Positions 35,745-43,263 of a DNA stretch of 64,000 nucleotides are shown here, piece by piece (positions within the stretch are counted from its first letter, which is position 1; each line of letters begins with the position of its first letter). The stretch spans positions 301,936-365,935 of the forward strand of contig NZ_MQUS01000007.1 of assembly GCF_001953885.1 (NCBI RefSeq). The letters are read 5' to 3'. A program made the translations under genes and the position numbers. The notes below the pieces were generated by a model. The model ran no database searches. It saw only the letters and a program-made list of their open reading frames with translations, and was not told the origin of the DNA. The stretch is from Streptomyces sp. IMTB 2501. Lineage in GTDB: Bacteria > Actinomycetota > Actinomycetes > Streptomycetales > Streptomycetaceae.

Positions 35745-36769
35745 ACGCGCAGTGCCTTCTCCACCTGGTTCCAGTAACGGGCAAAGGAATGGGGCGAGTT
35801 GAAGGCCTGGTTGGCCCTGACGTCGATGTGCCGCGCGAGATGCCGGCTGGCCTCGTCCGGCCTGGAGCTGAGCAGAGCGACCACGTCGCCGGTCTTCCGC
35901 TCGTCCTTCAGCAGTTCATCGAGGCGGGAATCCCGGTCCATCATCAACGTCTTGACCCAGTCCACGGGCTCGACCGGGAGTTGCGGGACCGGGTCGCGCT
36001 TCTTGAGCTCCATCTGGTTGGTGAAGAGCGGGGTGCCGTCACGGGCGTCGTTCAGCGACATCCTCGGTACCTGGTGCTGGGCACCTGTGCAGTTCTCCAT
36101 CTCCTTCTTCACCGCCTCCCGCAGGAGGCCGATGGTGAGCTGGTGATTGTGGTCCTTCGTGCCGTCCTGCAGTATGTGCAGCAGATGCCCGCTGAACGGT
36201 GTGCACTTCGAGAGATCCCCCGGCAGGGCTGAGCAACCGTCAGCAGGCGCGAAACTGGCGTTCTTGACGGCCGTGAACACGCAGGTGCCCTCGTCCAGCG
36301 CGCCCAGGACCCCGGGAAGGACGGGCTCCTCCCCCAGCTGGGGCAGCAGGTTCGAGTAACAGCAGTCGGCGATCAGGACCTTCAGCCTCGCCCTGGCCTT
36401 GCGCATGACGCGGTAGACATACCAGCTGGAAAGCCAGGTCCATGGCTTGTCCCGGTAGGACGAGCCCACGGAGAAATGGACCTGCGCGCCGGGCACGTCA
36501 CTCCAGTAGTGGCCATGGCCGACATACACCACCAGGAAGATGTCGTCAGGCCCCGTCTCGTCCGCGGCCTCCTGCAACGCCCTCATCACGCCGTCAGCCG
36601 TCTGGATCTCGTCCTCGGTCAGGACCCGGCAGCAGTCGGTACCCCACATCTCGTCGCCCGCGAGAATCTCGCCGTACATACGCGCGCTCGCACCGATCGG
36701 CGGATGGCCGTCCATCCCCGAGTCGGGGGCGTACCTCGCCGGTCCTATCACCACCGCACGAGACGCCAT
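35741..36769 (-). CDS. Caspase-like (C14) protease of a putative conflict system
   Basis: 342 aa. The N-terminal ~230 residues form a caspase-hemoglobinase fold: AVVIGPARYAPDSG, then DDIFLVVYVGHGHYW with the catalytic His, and LKVLIADCCYSNLL with the catalytic Cys. The ~110-residue C-terminus (DWVKTLMMDRDSRLDELLKD, HIDVRANQAFNSPHSFARYW) is helical and unassigned. It starts 1 nt after the EACC1-like gene ends and overlaps the next gene by 4 bp. Caspase effectors of this kind are known in actinobacterial NTP-dependent conflict systems, where self-cleavage or host cleavage kills or arrests the cell. Target and trigger are unknown here. Confidence 0.88.
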   Translation of the reverse strand: MASRAVVIGPARYAPDSGMDGHPPIGASARMYGEILAGDEMWGTDCCRVLTEDEIQTADGVMRALQEAADETGPDDIFLVVYVGHGHYWSDVPGAQVHFSVGSSYRDKPWTWLSSWYVYRVMRKARARLKVLIADCCYSNLLPQLGEEPVLPGVLGALDEGTCVFTAVKNASFAPADGCSALPGDLSKCTPFSGHLLHILQDGTKDHNHQLTIGLLREAVKKEMENCTGAQHQVPRMSLNDARDGTPLFTNQMELKKRDPVPQLPVEPVDWVKTLMMDRDSRLDELLKDERKTGDVVALLSSRPDEASRHLARHIDVRANQAFNSPHSFARYWNQVEKALRV

Positions 36770-36770
36770 C

Positions 36771-37103
36771 TCAGCCGTCCAGCCCTTCCGCCGTCGGCTC
36801 CGCCGTCAAGTCGGGTACGGACTGGGTGGCGACCGAAGTCTCGGGCGGATCCAGCCGCTCACCGCGCCAGCGCTCGACAACCCGCTTCACGGCGTCCACC
36901 GCGGCCGACACGGTCATCTCGGTGGCCTTGCCGACCACGGCCACGAGGACGATCTCGACGATGCCGCCGGTCAGCACCCTGCCGTCGTCGACGGCCGACG
37001 AACGCCACGACAGACCGGTCTCCGCCGCCAGCTCGTCAAGCATCCGGTCCGGATCGTCCAGACCGGTCGGCCCCTTGACGGTCACCGAGATCATCGTAGC
37101 CAT
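36771..37103 (-). CDS. EACC1-like small effector-associated protein
   Basis: 110 aa, ATG 37103. A short beta-rich N-terminus (MISVTVKGPTGLDDPDRMLD) is followed by GGIVEIVLVAVVGKATEMTV, then a long helix AAVDAVKRVVERWRGERLDP and an acidic tail. This strand-hydrophobic helix-basic helix layout resembles Effector-Associated Constant Component 1 of actinobacterial conflict systems. The match is by layout and memory, not by search. It is the first gene of the three-gene cassette; its promoter would lie at ~37104-37230. Confidence 0.6.
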   Translation of the reverse strand: MATMISVTVKGPTGLDDPDRMLDELAAETGLSWRSSAVDDGRVLTGGIVEIVLVAVVGKATEMTVSAAVDAVKRVVERWRGERLDPPETSVATQSVPDLTAEPTAEGLDG

Positions 37104-37232
37104 GCCAACGCCCCCGCCCCGAGCTCAGGTTGACAACCAGGACGCCGACACCGGTTCCGCAGTTCCCGTGTCAATGCCCATACCAGCGTACTCACCGGGG
37201 CAAGCCTCCCCGGCCCGCCCAAGGCGTGTCCG

Positions 37233-37590
37233 GTGAATCAGCACCTCGGGGAACTGGTGTTCGCGACGCGCGCCGGCGCCGTGCCGGTGGAAGTGGCTGA
37301 GGAGGGCGGGACCATCAGGGCCACACTCACCAGTGTCGAGCCGCATATCGAGAAGATCACCGACGCCGGCCTCGCTCGGCTGGCCGGCCGCCGATTTCGA
37401 TGCGGCCTTCCCGCCCCATATCGCCTTCGCCGGTGCCCGCCATCTCGTTCTCGCGGCGGCGACACGCGCGCGCCTGGCAGATCTCGCGTACGACTTCCCG
37501 CGCCAGGAAGCCCTGATGCACCACTTGGACCCGACCACGGTCCAGTTGGTGTGGCGGGAGTCGGCCACGGTCTCCCATGTCCGTAATCCG
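37233..37590 (+). pseudogene. PhzF-family isomerase remnant, frameshifted and truncated at both ends
   Basis: GELVFATRAGAVPVEVAEEG then IEKITDAGLARLAG in one frame, and after ~37385 DFDAAFPPHIAFAGARHLVL, LTTVQLVWRES-like TTVQLVWRESATVSHVRNPH in another. This is the central and start of the C-terminal half of a PhzF/diaminopimelate-epimerase-like protein. The expected NPFPxGGVVEDPATGAA has decayed and the N-terminal domain is absent. Confidence 0.7.
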
Positions 37591-37654
37591 CATGGCGCGA
37601 AGTGTGGGGTATGTGTCGTTGACGCCACCGGGTGTCGGATCACAAGGTGGAGGG

Positions 37655-38626
37655 GTGAAGCAGCGCCGCATCGTCTTCGTCGTCTTCGAGGGTTTCCAGC
37701 CTCTGGACCTCTTCGGCCCGTACGAGGTGTTCCAGCACGCCAACCAGCTCACCGGCGGATACTCCTGCCAGATAACGGCACCGCTGCCGGGCCCGGTGCG
37801 GACCGGCAGCGGCGTTCCGGTACACGCTCCCTACGGTGTGGCCGATCTGAACCCTGCAGGGATCGACACGTTGGTGGTGGCCGGCGGCGGCGGAATCGAC
37901 CAGGCTCGGCACGATCCGGCGCTGACACGTTGGATCGCCACCGCAGGAGCCACCGCTCGGCGTGTCACCTCGGTGTGCAGCGGGGTGTTCCTGCTGGCTG
38001 CCGCCGGACTGCTGCACGGGCGGCGGGTGACCACTCACTGGGCGCGTGAGGAGCAGCTCGTCCGGGAGCATCCCGAACTGGTCGTCGACTGCGATCCGAT
38101 CTTCCTCAGGGACGGACGGGTGTGGACGTCGGCCGGAGTGACGGCGGGGATGGACCTCGCACTCGCCTTGGTGGAGGACGACTTGGGCCGGGAGGTCGCC
38201 CACGCCGTCGCGCAGGAGATGGTGATGTTTCTGCGCCGCCCCGGCAGCCAGTCGCAGTTCAGCGTGGCGTTGTGGTCCGCACAGCCGGCCAGCGACCCCA
38301 TCCGCGCCGTGGTCACGGCGATCCATTCCGATCCCGGTGCCCGGCATGGCATCAACGATCTCGCTTCGCACGCTGGTCTGAGTCCCCGCCATCTCCAGCG
38401 CAGGTTCACAGCCGAGCTCGGCATCCCGCCGGCGACGTATGTCGAGGGAGTACGCATCGAGGCTGCCAAGCGGGCGCTCGCCGAGAGCGCCCACTCCGTC
38501 GAGACCATCGCACGTCGGTACGGCTTCGGCACCGCGGAGACGCTGCGCCGCGCCTTTCACCGCCATCTGAGTGTTGCACCGTCCGACTACCGCGACCGAT
38601 TCCGATCCACCAAGGAGCACATATGA
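37655..38626 (+). CDS. GlxA-type AraC regulator with DJ-1/PfpI sensor domain
   Basis: 323 aa; GTG 37655 just after AAGGTGGAGG. Residues 1-~185 are a class I glutamine amidotransferase-like DJ-1 domain (VVFEGFQPLDLFGPYEVFQ, TSVCSGVFLLAAAGLLHGRR). Residues ~210-320 are a two-helix AraC domain (INDLASHAGLSPRHLQRRFT, VETIARRYGFGTAETLRRAF). The Cys elbow is kept though these proteins usually sense rather than catalyse. It overlaps the next gene by 4 bp and probably controls it. Confidence 0.92.
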   Translation: MKQRRIVFVVFEGFQPLDLFGPYEVFQHANQLTGGYSCQITAPLPGPVRTGSGVPVHAPYGVADLNPAGIDTLVVAGGGGIDQARHDPALTRWIATAGATARRVTSVCSGVFLLAAAGLLHGRRVTTHWAREEQLVREHPELVVDCDPIFLRDGRVWTSAGVTAGMDLALALVEDDLGREVAHAVAQEMVMFLRRPGSQSQFSVALWSAQPASDPIRAVVTAIHSDPGARHGINDLASHAGLSPRHLQRRFTAELGIPPATYVEGVRIEAAKRALAESAHSVETIARRYGFGTAETLRRAFHRHLSVAPSDYRDRFRSTKEHI

Positions 38627-39252
38627 CCACCTACGGGATACTGATTTTCGACGGAGCGGAGGAGCTGGACTTCACTGGGCCGTGGGAGGTGTTCACCGCC
38701 TCCTCGATGCTGCGCGACCACGCCGACACCGTACTGCTCATCGCCGAACACCCCGGCGCCGTCCGCTGCAACAAGGGCATGCGGGTCCTGCCGGACCACA
38801 CCCTGGACGACCACCCTCAGCTGGACGTCCTGCTGGTCCCGGGCGGCAACGGGACCCGACGTGAAGTGTCCAACCCCGTGCTCATCGACTGGATCCGCAA
38901 GACCGCCGCAAACGTCACCTGGACCACCAGCGTGTGCACCGGAGCCCTGCTGCTGCACGAGGCAGGCCCGGCCCGCGGCCGCCGGGTCGCAACCCACCAC
39001 CTGTTCGAGGAAACCCTTCAGGCCCGGGGCGACATCACCGTGGTCCGCGACGCCCGCTATGTCGTCGACGAGAGCCTCGTCACCAGTCAGGGCGTCTCAG
39101 CCGGAATCGACATGGCCCTGTGGCTCATCGGCCGCCTCCACGGCCGCGACCACGCCCGCGCCGTGCGCCAGTACATCCAGTACGACCCTGCCCCGCCCTA
39201 CCTCGCTGACGAGCCCTTCGCCACCGGAGCGGAAACCGCCACAGCGGTCTAG
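38623..39252 (+). CDS. DJ-1/PfpI family protein
   Basis: 209 aa, ATGA overlap with the regulator and its own AAGGAG. The fold matches the DJ-1 superfamily: GILIFDGAEELDFTGPWEVF, LDVLLVPGGNGTRREV, nucleophile elbow TTSVCTGALLLHEAG, then RRVATHHLFEETL. This isocyanide-hydratase-like subgroup has a reactive Cys; substrate unknown. It is paralogous to the sensor domain of its upstream neighbour, which suggests sensor and enzyme act on the same small molecule. Confidence 0.9.
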   Translation: MTTYGILIFDGAEELDFTGPWEVFTASSMLRDHADTVLLIAEHPGAVRCNKGMRVLPDHTLDDHPQLDVLLVPGGNGTRREVSNPVLIDWIRKTAANVTWTTSVCTGALLLHEAGPARGRRVATHHLFEETLQARGDITVVRDARYVVDESLVTSQGVSAGIDMALWLIGRLHGRDHARAVRQYIQYDPAPPYLADEPFATGAETATAV

Positions 39253-39403
39253 AAAGGGCGGGCGCATCGTATGGTGCGGACGAATCCTTCGCGCGGCGAG
39301 CTCTTTGATCGCGTCGTTGCCCGGTTCAGCTTGCAGTGAGACGGTGCCACTGACGTGCAACGCGGTCTCGGCGATCTCGATGGACACCGCCCGTGCTTCC
39401 GGT

Positions 39404-39523
39404 GTGCACGGTGCCGTCAACGCACTCAAGGGCTTCCGAGCTGTGGCGACCCAGTACGACAAGAGAGCGTTCGTCTTTCACGGCACGGTCACCGTCGCCG
39501 CGATCCGGCTGTGGATCCGTTGA
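39404..39523 (+). pseudogene. IS5-family transposase C-terminal remnant
   Basis: About 40 codons, NALKGFRAVATQYDKRAFVF then HGTVTVAAIRLWIR and TGA. This is the end of an IS5 transposase (family form: LKxxRxxATRYDKxxxxFxxxxxxAAIxxWLR). Everything upstream, including the catalytic core, is gone. Confidence 0.65.
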
Positions 39524-39547
39524 TGAAAACGAGGAGGGAGAACAGGC

Positions 39548-39949
39548 TCAGCGGGTGAACCACATCCAAACCGCGGCGCCGAGGAAGATCACGCTTCCGG
39601 TAAACAGGCCGACGTGAGATCGGCGATGCTTCCTGGTGGACACCCTTGCATTCTCGGGGTGTTCGGGCAGATGGACGACCGGCACATGGGTTCCAAGGTC
39701 CATCCCCATCCGCTTCCCCGTCGCCACCGGCGTGAACCTGACGGGTCGGCCCTGCCGGTCGGTGAACTCGATGACGGGCGTCAGACAGTCGTCCGCCGGG
39801 GCCAGCTTCTGGTCCACCACCACCCCCTCGGCGTGTACGCCATACCGACGCAGCCGCGCTTGCAGCCGTGCCTCCCGCACACCACCCCATAGACACAGCA
39901 GACTCGCCGACACCGCCAGCACGAAACCGATCACTTCCCGTGTCGTCAT
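39548..39949 (-). CDS. DUF3592-like membrane protein
   Basis: 133 aa, ATG 39949 after GGGGGA. Two membrane segments bracket a beta domain: VIGFVLAVSASLLCLWGG, then GVVVDQKLAPADDCLTPVIE, FTDRQGRPVRFTPVATGKRM, VPVVHLPEHPENARV, and FTGSVIFLGAAVWMWF. That is the standard DUF3592 layout; the function is unknown. Its 3' end abuts the IS5 remnant. Confidence 0.8.
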   Translation of the reverse strand: MTTREVIGFVLAVSASLLCLWGGVREARLQARLRRYGVHAEGVVVDQKLAPADDCLTPVIEFTDRQGRPVRFTPVATGKRMGMDLGTHVPVVHLPEHPENARVSTRKHRRSHVGLFTGSVIFLGAAVWMWFTR

Positions 39950-40528
39950 CTGTCCCCCGCTCTCCCTCGCCCAGCGCCACCCGGCACGGGCCGCCCACCA
40001 GGACGACGCGGCACCCGGCCCGATGGTTCACGAAGGTGCGCGGGCACACCTGCTCCCCGGGCCAACGTGGTCGCGGCCGGGGGGGTGCCCATGAAGGGCC
40101 GGTAGCCGCGCCATGGATCTTGATCTTGTGAGTCGAGCAGTACCGGGCAAGACGGCACTCCATCACCCGTCAGCAACCGCAGCTCGGTTCGGGTCCCCTT
40201 CTGACCAAGTGGCGGTCATTCGGCGATGCCTGACGTGCGTGGCGCCGGGCGCGTTCTGCTGTGCGGGCGGATTCGGTAGGCCGTCCGACGGGTGTTCAGA
40301 CGGCGTTCGGATCACTGGAGTTCGCGTTCCGACAGTGGGCCGTGCGGCCGTTGCCGTGACGGGTGACGCGGACCGGCGGTGATGCCGCGACGGGACGGGT
40401 GAGCCGCGGACCCGAGTGTCCGGCGGCGCAGGCCCGCCCGAGCGGAAGCGGACACCGTCCGCGGTCCGCGTCTCGCGCAGTTGGCGTCGGCCGCGGCGAG
40501 CAGCGGTCCTCTGCTCCGGAGGAGTGCC
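39950..40528. other. Intergenic region, no gene recognised
   Basis: These 579 bases between divergent genes carry several open frames, none with family features or a good ribosome site. Promoters for the DUF3592 gene and the sedolisin-like gene must lie here. Confidence 0.4.
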
Positions 40529-41584
40529 ATGCTCGGTGTCCGCCCGATCCGATGGCTGCTGGCCACAGCCCTCGCCCGGGTGGGCCTGGCCGTCGTGCCG
40601 ACGACCGCTCAGGCCCACGGCTCGCCCGGCGGCCACCATCGGCCGACCGGCGAGCGCGTCTGCTCTCGGTCGTCCGATCCTCTCCAGGCGTCCTGCACGG
40701 ACTGGGTACGCACCGACCTGCCACCGCTTGCGTCCGTCCCGCCGAACCAGAATCCGCCCGGCCTCAGCCCCCTCGGCCTCCGCCGCGCCTACGACCTGTT
40801 CGGCCAGCACGGCAGGGGCCCGCGTGCCACGGCCAGCGGCTGCCTCCGCGTGATCAACCAGCGCGGCGGAACCACCCTGCCGACCACCACCGCCCCGGAC
40901 CTGTTCGCCGGGGTCGGCCAAGCCGTCGCGCAGGGCGCGAAGTTCGCCTCCAACAGCTGGGTCGTCCCTGAGGCCTCGTTCGAGGGCACCTTCGACTTCC
41001 ACTGCAACCACCCCGGCGTGACCTTCACCTTCAGCTCGGGCGACACCGGAGGCCAAACGCAGTATCCGGCCGCGTCCCCCTTTGTCACCGCCGTGGGCGG
41101 CACCACGCTGACCCGTGCGCACAACCGGCGCGGCTTCGTCGAAAGCGCCTGGATCGGTACCGGATGCTGCTGCTCCTTCTTCGAACCCAAGCCCGCCATC
41201 CAGCACGACGCCATCTGCCCCAACAGCCGCACCATCGCCGACGTCTCCGCGGTCGCGGACTTCAACACCGGCCCGGCGGTGTACAGCACATCCCCCACCC
41301 CCAGCGGAGCCACCGGCCGGCTGGTAAGGGGCGGCACAAGCGTCGCCACCCCGCTGGTCGCGGGGATGTACGCGCGGGCCGGCAACCCCGCCCCCGGCAC
41401 GTTCCCCCACCCCTACCCCTACGCCCGCCCGCAGGACTTCTTCGACATCACCACCGGCAGCACCGGGGGCTTCTCCGCGATGCCGGGATACGACGCCCCC
41501 ACCGGCATCGGCACCCCCGACGGTGTCGCCGGACTGCGAGACCCCGGGCACGCGTGGCACGGCACCGCCGGATACGGAAGCTGA
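40529..41584 (+). CDS. Sedolisin (S53) homologue lacking the catalytic Glu/Asp segment
   Basis: 351 aa, ATG 40529 with a strong GGAGGAG. A signal peptide (LLATALARVGLAVVPTTAQA) is followed by an S53-like fold: LSPLGLRRAYDLFG, VAQGAKFASNSW, oxyanion SSGDTGG (~169), YPAASPFVTAVGGTTLTRA, DVSAVADFNTGPAVY, and the serine box GGTSVATP (~269). The family's usual VAIVDAYDDPNAEADL strand and the WxxEIALDLDMVSA helix that carries the catalytic Glu and Asp are missing; the protein jumps from TTAPDLFAG to VGQAVAQG. Both losses are in frame, so the ORF is open, but a normal Ser-Glu-Asp triad cannot form. It may be a pseudo-enzyme or a decayed gene. Confidence 0.8.
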   Translation: MLGVRPIRWLLATALARVGLAVVPTTAQAHGSPGGHHRPTGERVCSRSSDPLQASCTDWVRTDLPPLASVPPNQNPPGLSPLGLRRAYDLFGQHGRGPRATASGCLRVINQRGGTTLPTTTAPDLFAGVGQAVAQGAKFASNSWVVPEASFEGTFDFHCNHPGVTFTFSSGDTGGQTQYPAASPFVTAVGGTTLTRAHNRRGFVESAWIGTGCCCSFFEPKPAIQHDAICPNSRTIADVSAVADFNTGPAVYSTSPTPSGATGRLVRGGTSVATPLVAGMYARAGNPAPGTFPHPYPYARPQDFFDITTGSTGGFSAMPGYDAPTGIGTPDGVAGLRDPGHAWHGTAGYGS

Positions 41585-41948
41585 GCCGGGAAGAAGGTTC
41601 GACGGTGACCGGGGCCGCGCACTCGTGCGTCGCTCATCGGCCGGGTGAGGCGGGTTGCAGGTGTCAGGCGCGACGCATGTAACCCTTCGGCATCCCGGTC
41701 CGCCCCGGCAACGGCCACCCGAGATGGCCGACCGCTCACACGCCACGGATGCCCAGAGGAGCCCTTCGGGCAGCCGCAGAATGCCGGCATTCCAGTCGGC
41801 TGTCGCGGTCTCGCCGGGCGGACGCGTCCGCGGACATGGACGGCTGCCACCGGTCATTGGCTGTCGTGCGGACCGCCACCGGGCCAAAGCGCGGGCAGGG
41901 GCTGTTCGTTGGGGGCGCCGGACTGCTGGACGGACCGAGGCGGTCGTC
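41585..41948. other. Convergent intergenic region, no gene
   Basis: These 364 bases lie between the ends of the sedolisin-like gene and the lacI-type gene. I see no coding frame I can support and no strong hairpin. Confidence 0.45.
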
Positions 41949-43007
41949 TCACTGCCGGCGGCCCGCCGCTCGGGGGCGGCGGCCCGTCGGCCCGGCGGTG
42001 CTCTCCCTGACCTGGAGGGAACTGCGCAGCACCACTGTGCGCAGCGGGTGGTCCTTCCCTGCGATGCGGTCCAGCAGCAGACTGGCTGCTGTCCAGCCCA
42101 GGTCGTACGACGGCAGCTGCACCGTGGTCAGGCTGGGCCGCACCAGCGGCGCCCAGGGCACCTCGCCGAACGACAGCACGCCGATCTCCGGTGGTTCCAG
42201 ACCGGCCTCGTGCACCGCCTGCAACGCCCCGACGGCCATCAGGTTGTTGGCCGCGAAGACCGCGTCCGGCCGCTGCGGCGCGGCGAGCAGGTCGGCCATG
42301 GCCCTGCGCCCGCCCTCGACCTTGAAGTCGGCGTGGCGGGTGTAGTCGCGCAGCGGGTCCACATCCTTGGGCGCGGCACCCGGGTCGTCCGCCAGGAACT
42401 CCTGGAGCGCCCGGCGGTAGCCTGCCAGCCGCTCCTCCGAGGTGGAGGCTCCCTGCGGGCCGGTGATGCAGGCGATCCGCCGATAGCCTTGCGCCAGCAG
42501 GTGCGCGGTGGCCGCCTCGCTGCCCTCCTCGTTGTCCACCAGCACGGCGTCCACCTCGGCCCCGCGCAGCCGGCGGTCCACCGCGACCACCGGGATGCGG
42601 CGGCCCTCAAGGGCGGACAGGTCGGTGCGGCTGCGGGACGCGGCGGCCACGATGACGCCCGCCATCTGCTCCGCGACCGCGATGTCGAAATAGCGCCGTT
42701 CCTTGTCGACGTTCTCGTCGGTGTTGCACAGCACCACCGAGAGGTTGGTCCGCTGGGCGGCGTCCTCGACGCCACGGGCCAGCGCGGTGAAGAACGGGTT
42801 CTCGATGTCCGGGATGATCAGTCCTATGACGCTGCTGCGCTGCATACGCAGCGAACGGGCGACGCGGTTGGGGGCGAAGCCCAGCTCGGCTGCCGCGCGC
42901 CGGACCCGTTCGGCGCGCTCGGCCGTGACGCGGCCCCCGTTGAAGACCCGGGAGACCGTGGCCGGGGAGACTCCGGCGGCCTGGGCCACGTCGTTGATCG
43001 TCGTCAT
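41949..43007 (-). CDS. LacI-family repressor of the adjacent sugar regulon
   Basis: 352 aa. The N-terminal HTH and hinge are textbook (TINDVAQAAGVSPATVSRVF, NRVARSLRMQRSSVIG). A periplasmic-binding-protein-like sensor domain follows (IPDIENPFFTALARGVEDAA, VDNEEGSEAATAHLL, DAVFAANNLMAVGAL). It is divergent from the isomerase gene, and palindromes of LacI-operator type lie in the shared region and before the transporter operon, so it is very likely their repressor, released by the imported sugar or a derivative. Confidence 0.93.
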   Translation of the reverse strand: MTTINDVAQAAGVSPATVSRVFNGGRVTAERAERVRRAAAELGFAPNRVARSLRMQRSSVIGLIIPDIENPFFTALARGVEDAAQRTNLSVVLCNTDENVDKERRYFDIAVAEQMAGVIVAAASRSRTDLSALEGRRIPVVAVDRRLRGAEVDAVLVDNEEGSEAATAHLLAQGYRRIACITGPQGASTSEERLAGYRRALQEFLADDPGAAPKDVDPLRDYTRHADFKVEGGRRAMADLLAAPQRPDAVFAANNLMAVGALQAVHEAGLEPPEIGVLSFGEVPWAPLVRPSLTTVQLPSYDLGWTAASLLLDRIAGKDHPLRTVVLRSSLQVRESTAGPTGRRPRAAGRRQ

Positions 43008-43097
43008 AGGTCCTCCGACCCCTCCATGGCCACCAGGGGCCGCACTCGCGGGCGCCGGGTCAGCGCCGCCCCGCTGCGGCCGACTCGTACGCGACTC

Positions 43098-43126
43098 TTG
43101 ACACCCTCAGAGGCAAACCCTACGTT
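43098..43126 (+). promoter_or_regulatory. Promoter of the sugar catabolic operon
   Basis: TTGACA (43098-43103), 17-bp spacer, TACGTT (43121-43126): a near-consensus housekeeping sigma promoter pointing to the isomerase gene. A repressor site begins 4 bp downstream, covering the expected start point. Confidence 0.65.
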
Positions 43127-43130
43127 TCGC

Positions 43131-43144
43131 TGAAAAGGATTTCA
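43131..43144. promoter_or_regulatory. Probable imperfect LacI-type operator at the start point
   Basis: TGAAAAGGATTTCA has the same TGAAA and TTTCA arms as the perfect sites in this regulon but a changed centre. Its position just after the -10 box would block transcription initiation. Confidence 0.5.
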
Positions 43145-43230
43145 AGAACCCGGCGGGCTTCCCGCGCTGCAAGACGACCTGTCCTCAGCCATCAGACCCT
43201 TCATTGAAGAGGACGGTGGGGACATTTTTG

Positions 43231-43242
43231 AAATCGATTTCT
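43231..43242. promoter_or_regulatory. LacI-type operator 1 (GAAATCGATTTC)
   Basis: A perfect 12-bp palindrome 21 bp before the isomerase start. An identical copy lies at 46319-46330, upstream of the transporter genes. LacI-family repressors bind such even palindromes with a central CG. Confidence 0.8.
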
Positions 43243-43263
43243 TCCTTCACCGGAGGCCCCTTC

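Noticed and set aside
40113..40382. Plus-strand ORF of 89 codons before the sedolisin-like gene
   Set aside because: No ribosome site, no domain and irregular composition; treated as intergenic.
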